A stretch of DNA of 14,186 nucleotides from an uncultured bacterium (lineage in GTDB: Bacteria > Bacteroidota > Bacteroidia > Bacteroidales > JACABE01), in the NCBI GenBank assembly GCA_903911455.1, contig CAIWDQ010000443.1:1-14186 (forward strand), written 5' to 3'. Made by a program: the position numbers and the translations under genes. Position 1 is the stretch's first letter, and each line of letters starts with the position of its first letter. Below, in pieces: positions 14,133 to 14,186 of this stretch. Below the pieces are notes generated by a model. The model worked only from the letters and a program-made list of their open reading frames with translations. It searched no databases and had not been told where the DNA came from.

Positions 14133-14186
14133 TATAATATAAGTTGATTCATTTTTTTTGTACTTTCGTTTCCTTATTTATTACCA

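Overview
The window looks like chromosomal DNA from an AT-rich member of the Bacteroidota, most likely order Bacteroidales. Start codons lack Shine-Dalgarno sequences. Most genes are preceded by the Bacteroidota-type -7 box TAnnTTTG. The protein content also fits: a WbqC-like protein, an OmpA-family porin with a Bacteroidales-style signal peptide, a TPR/OmpA-like lipoprotein, and a DUF58 protein next to a thioredoxin. I cannot name the genus; a Dysgonomonas- or Parabacteroides-like organism is only a guess.

Layout. Positions 1-260 are AT-rich with no convincing gene. Positions ~301-808 hold a 42-bp tandem repeat array whose reading frames stay open on both strands. Two plus-strand genes follow: a Cu,Zn superoxide dismutase (1088-1639) with a clear terminator, and an RluA-family pseudouridine synthase (1782-2657). 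From 2663 to the end every gene is on the minus strand. Listed in coordinate order, which is opposite to transcription, they are: a WbqC-family protein, a secreted protein of unknown function, an OmpA-family outer-membrane protein, an OmpA-like/TPR lipoprotein, a DUF58 protein and thioredoxin (one operon, trx first), a 1076-residue multi-cofactor oxidoreductase, a small envelope protein of unknown function, and a 58-residue ORF at the right edge.

How the genes relate. The two adjacent envelope genes (OmpA porin and TPR lipoprotein) each have their own promoter and terminator and probably contribute to outer-membrane-peptidoglycan anchoring. SodC and thioredoxin are general redox-protection functions but are not linked in an operon. 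The 1076-residue protein fuses into one chain the domains that cyanide synthase (HcnABC), opine oxidase and hydroxyproline/proline dehydrogenase complexes spread over several subunits, and adds ferredoxin-type clusters. Its substrate is unknown.

The least expected features are: the 42-bp array; a 17-bp terminator-like hairpin inside the first codons of the WbqC gene; two related 28-bp palindromes flanking the small envelope gene; an inverted repeat overlapping the -7 box of the big oxidoreductase; and the small terminal ORF, which ends just before a strong terminator. I see no integrase, transposase, CRISPR array, tRNA or rRNA. No complete new defence or metabolic system is evident.
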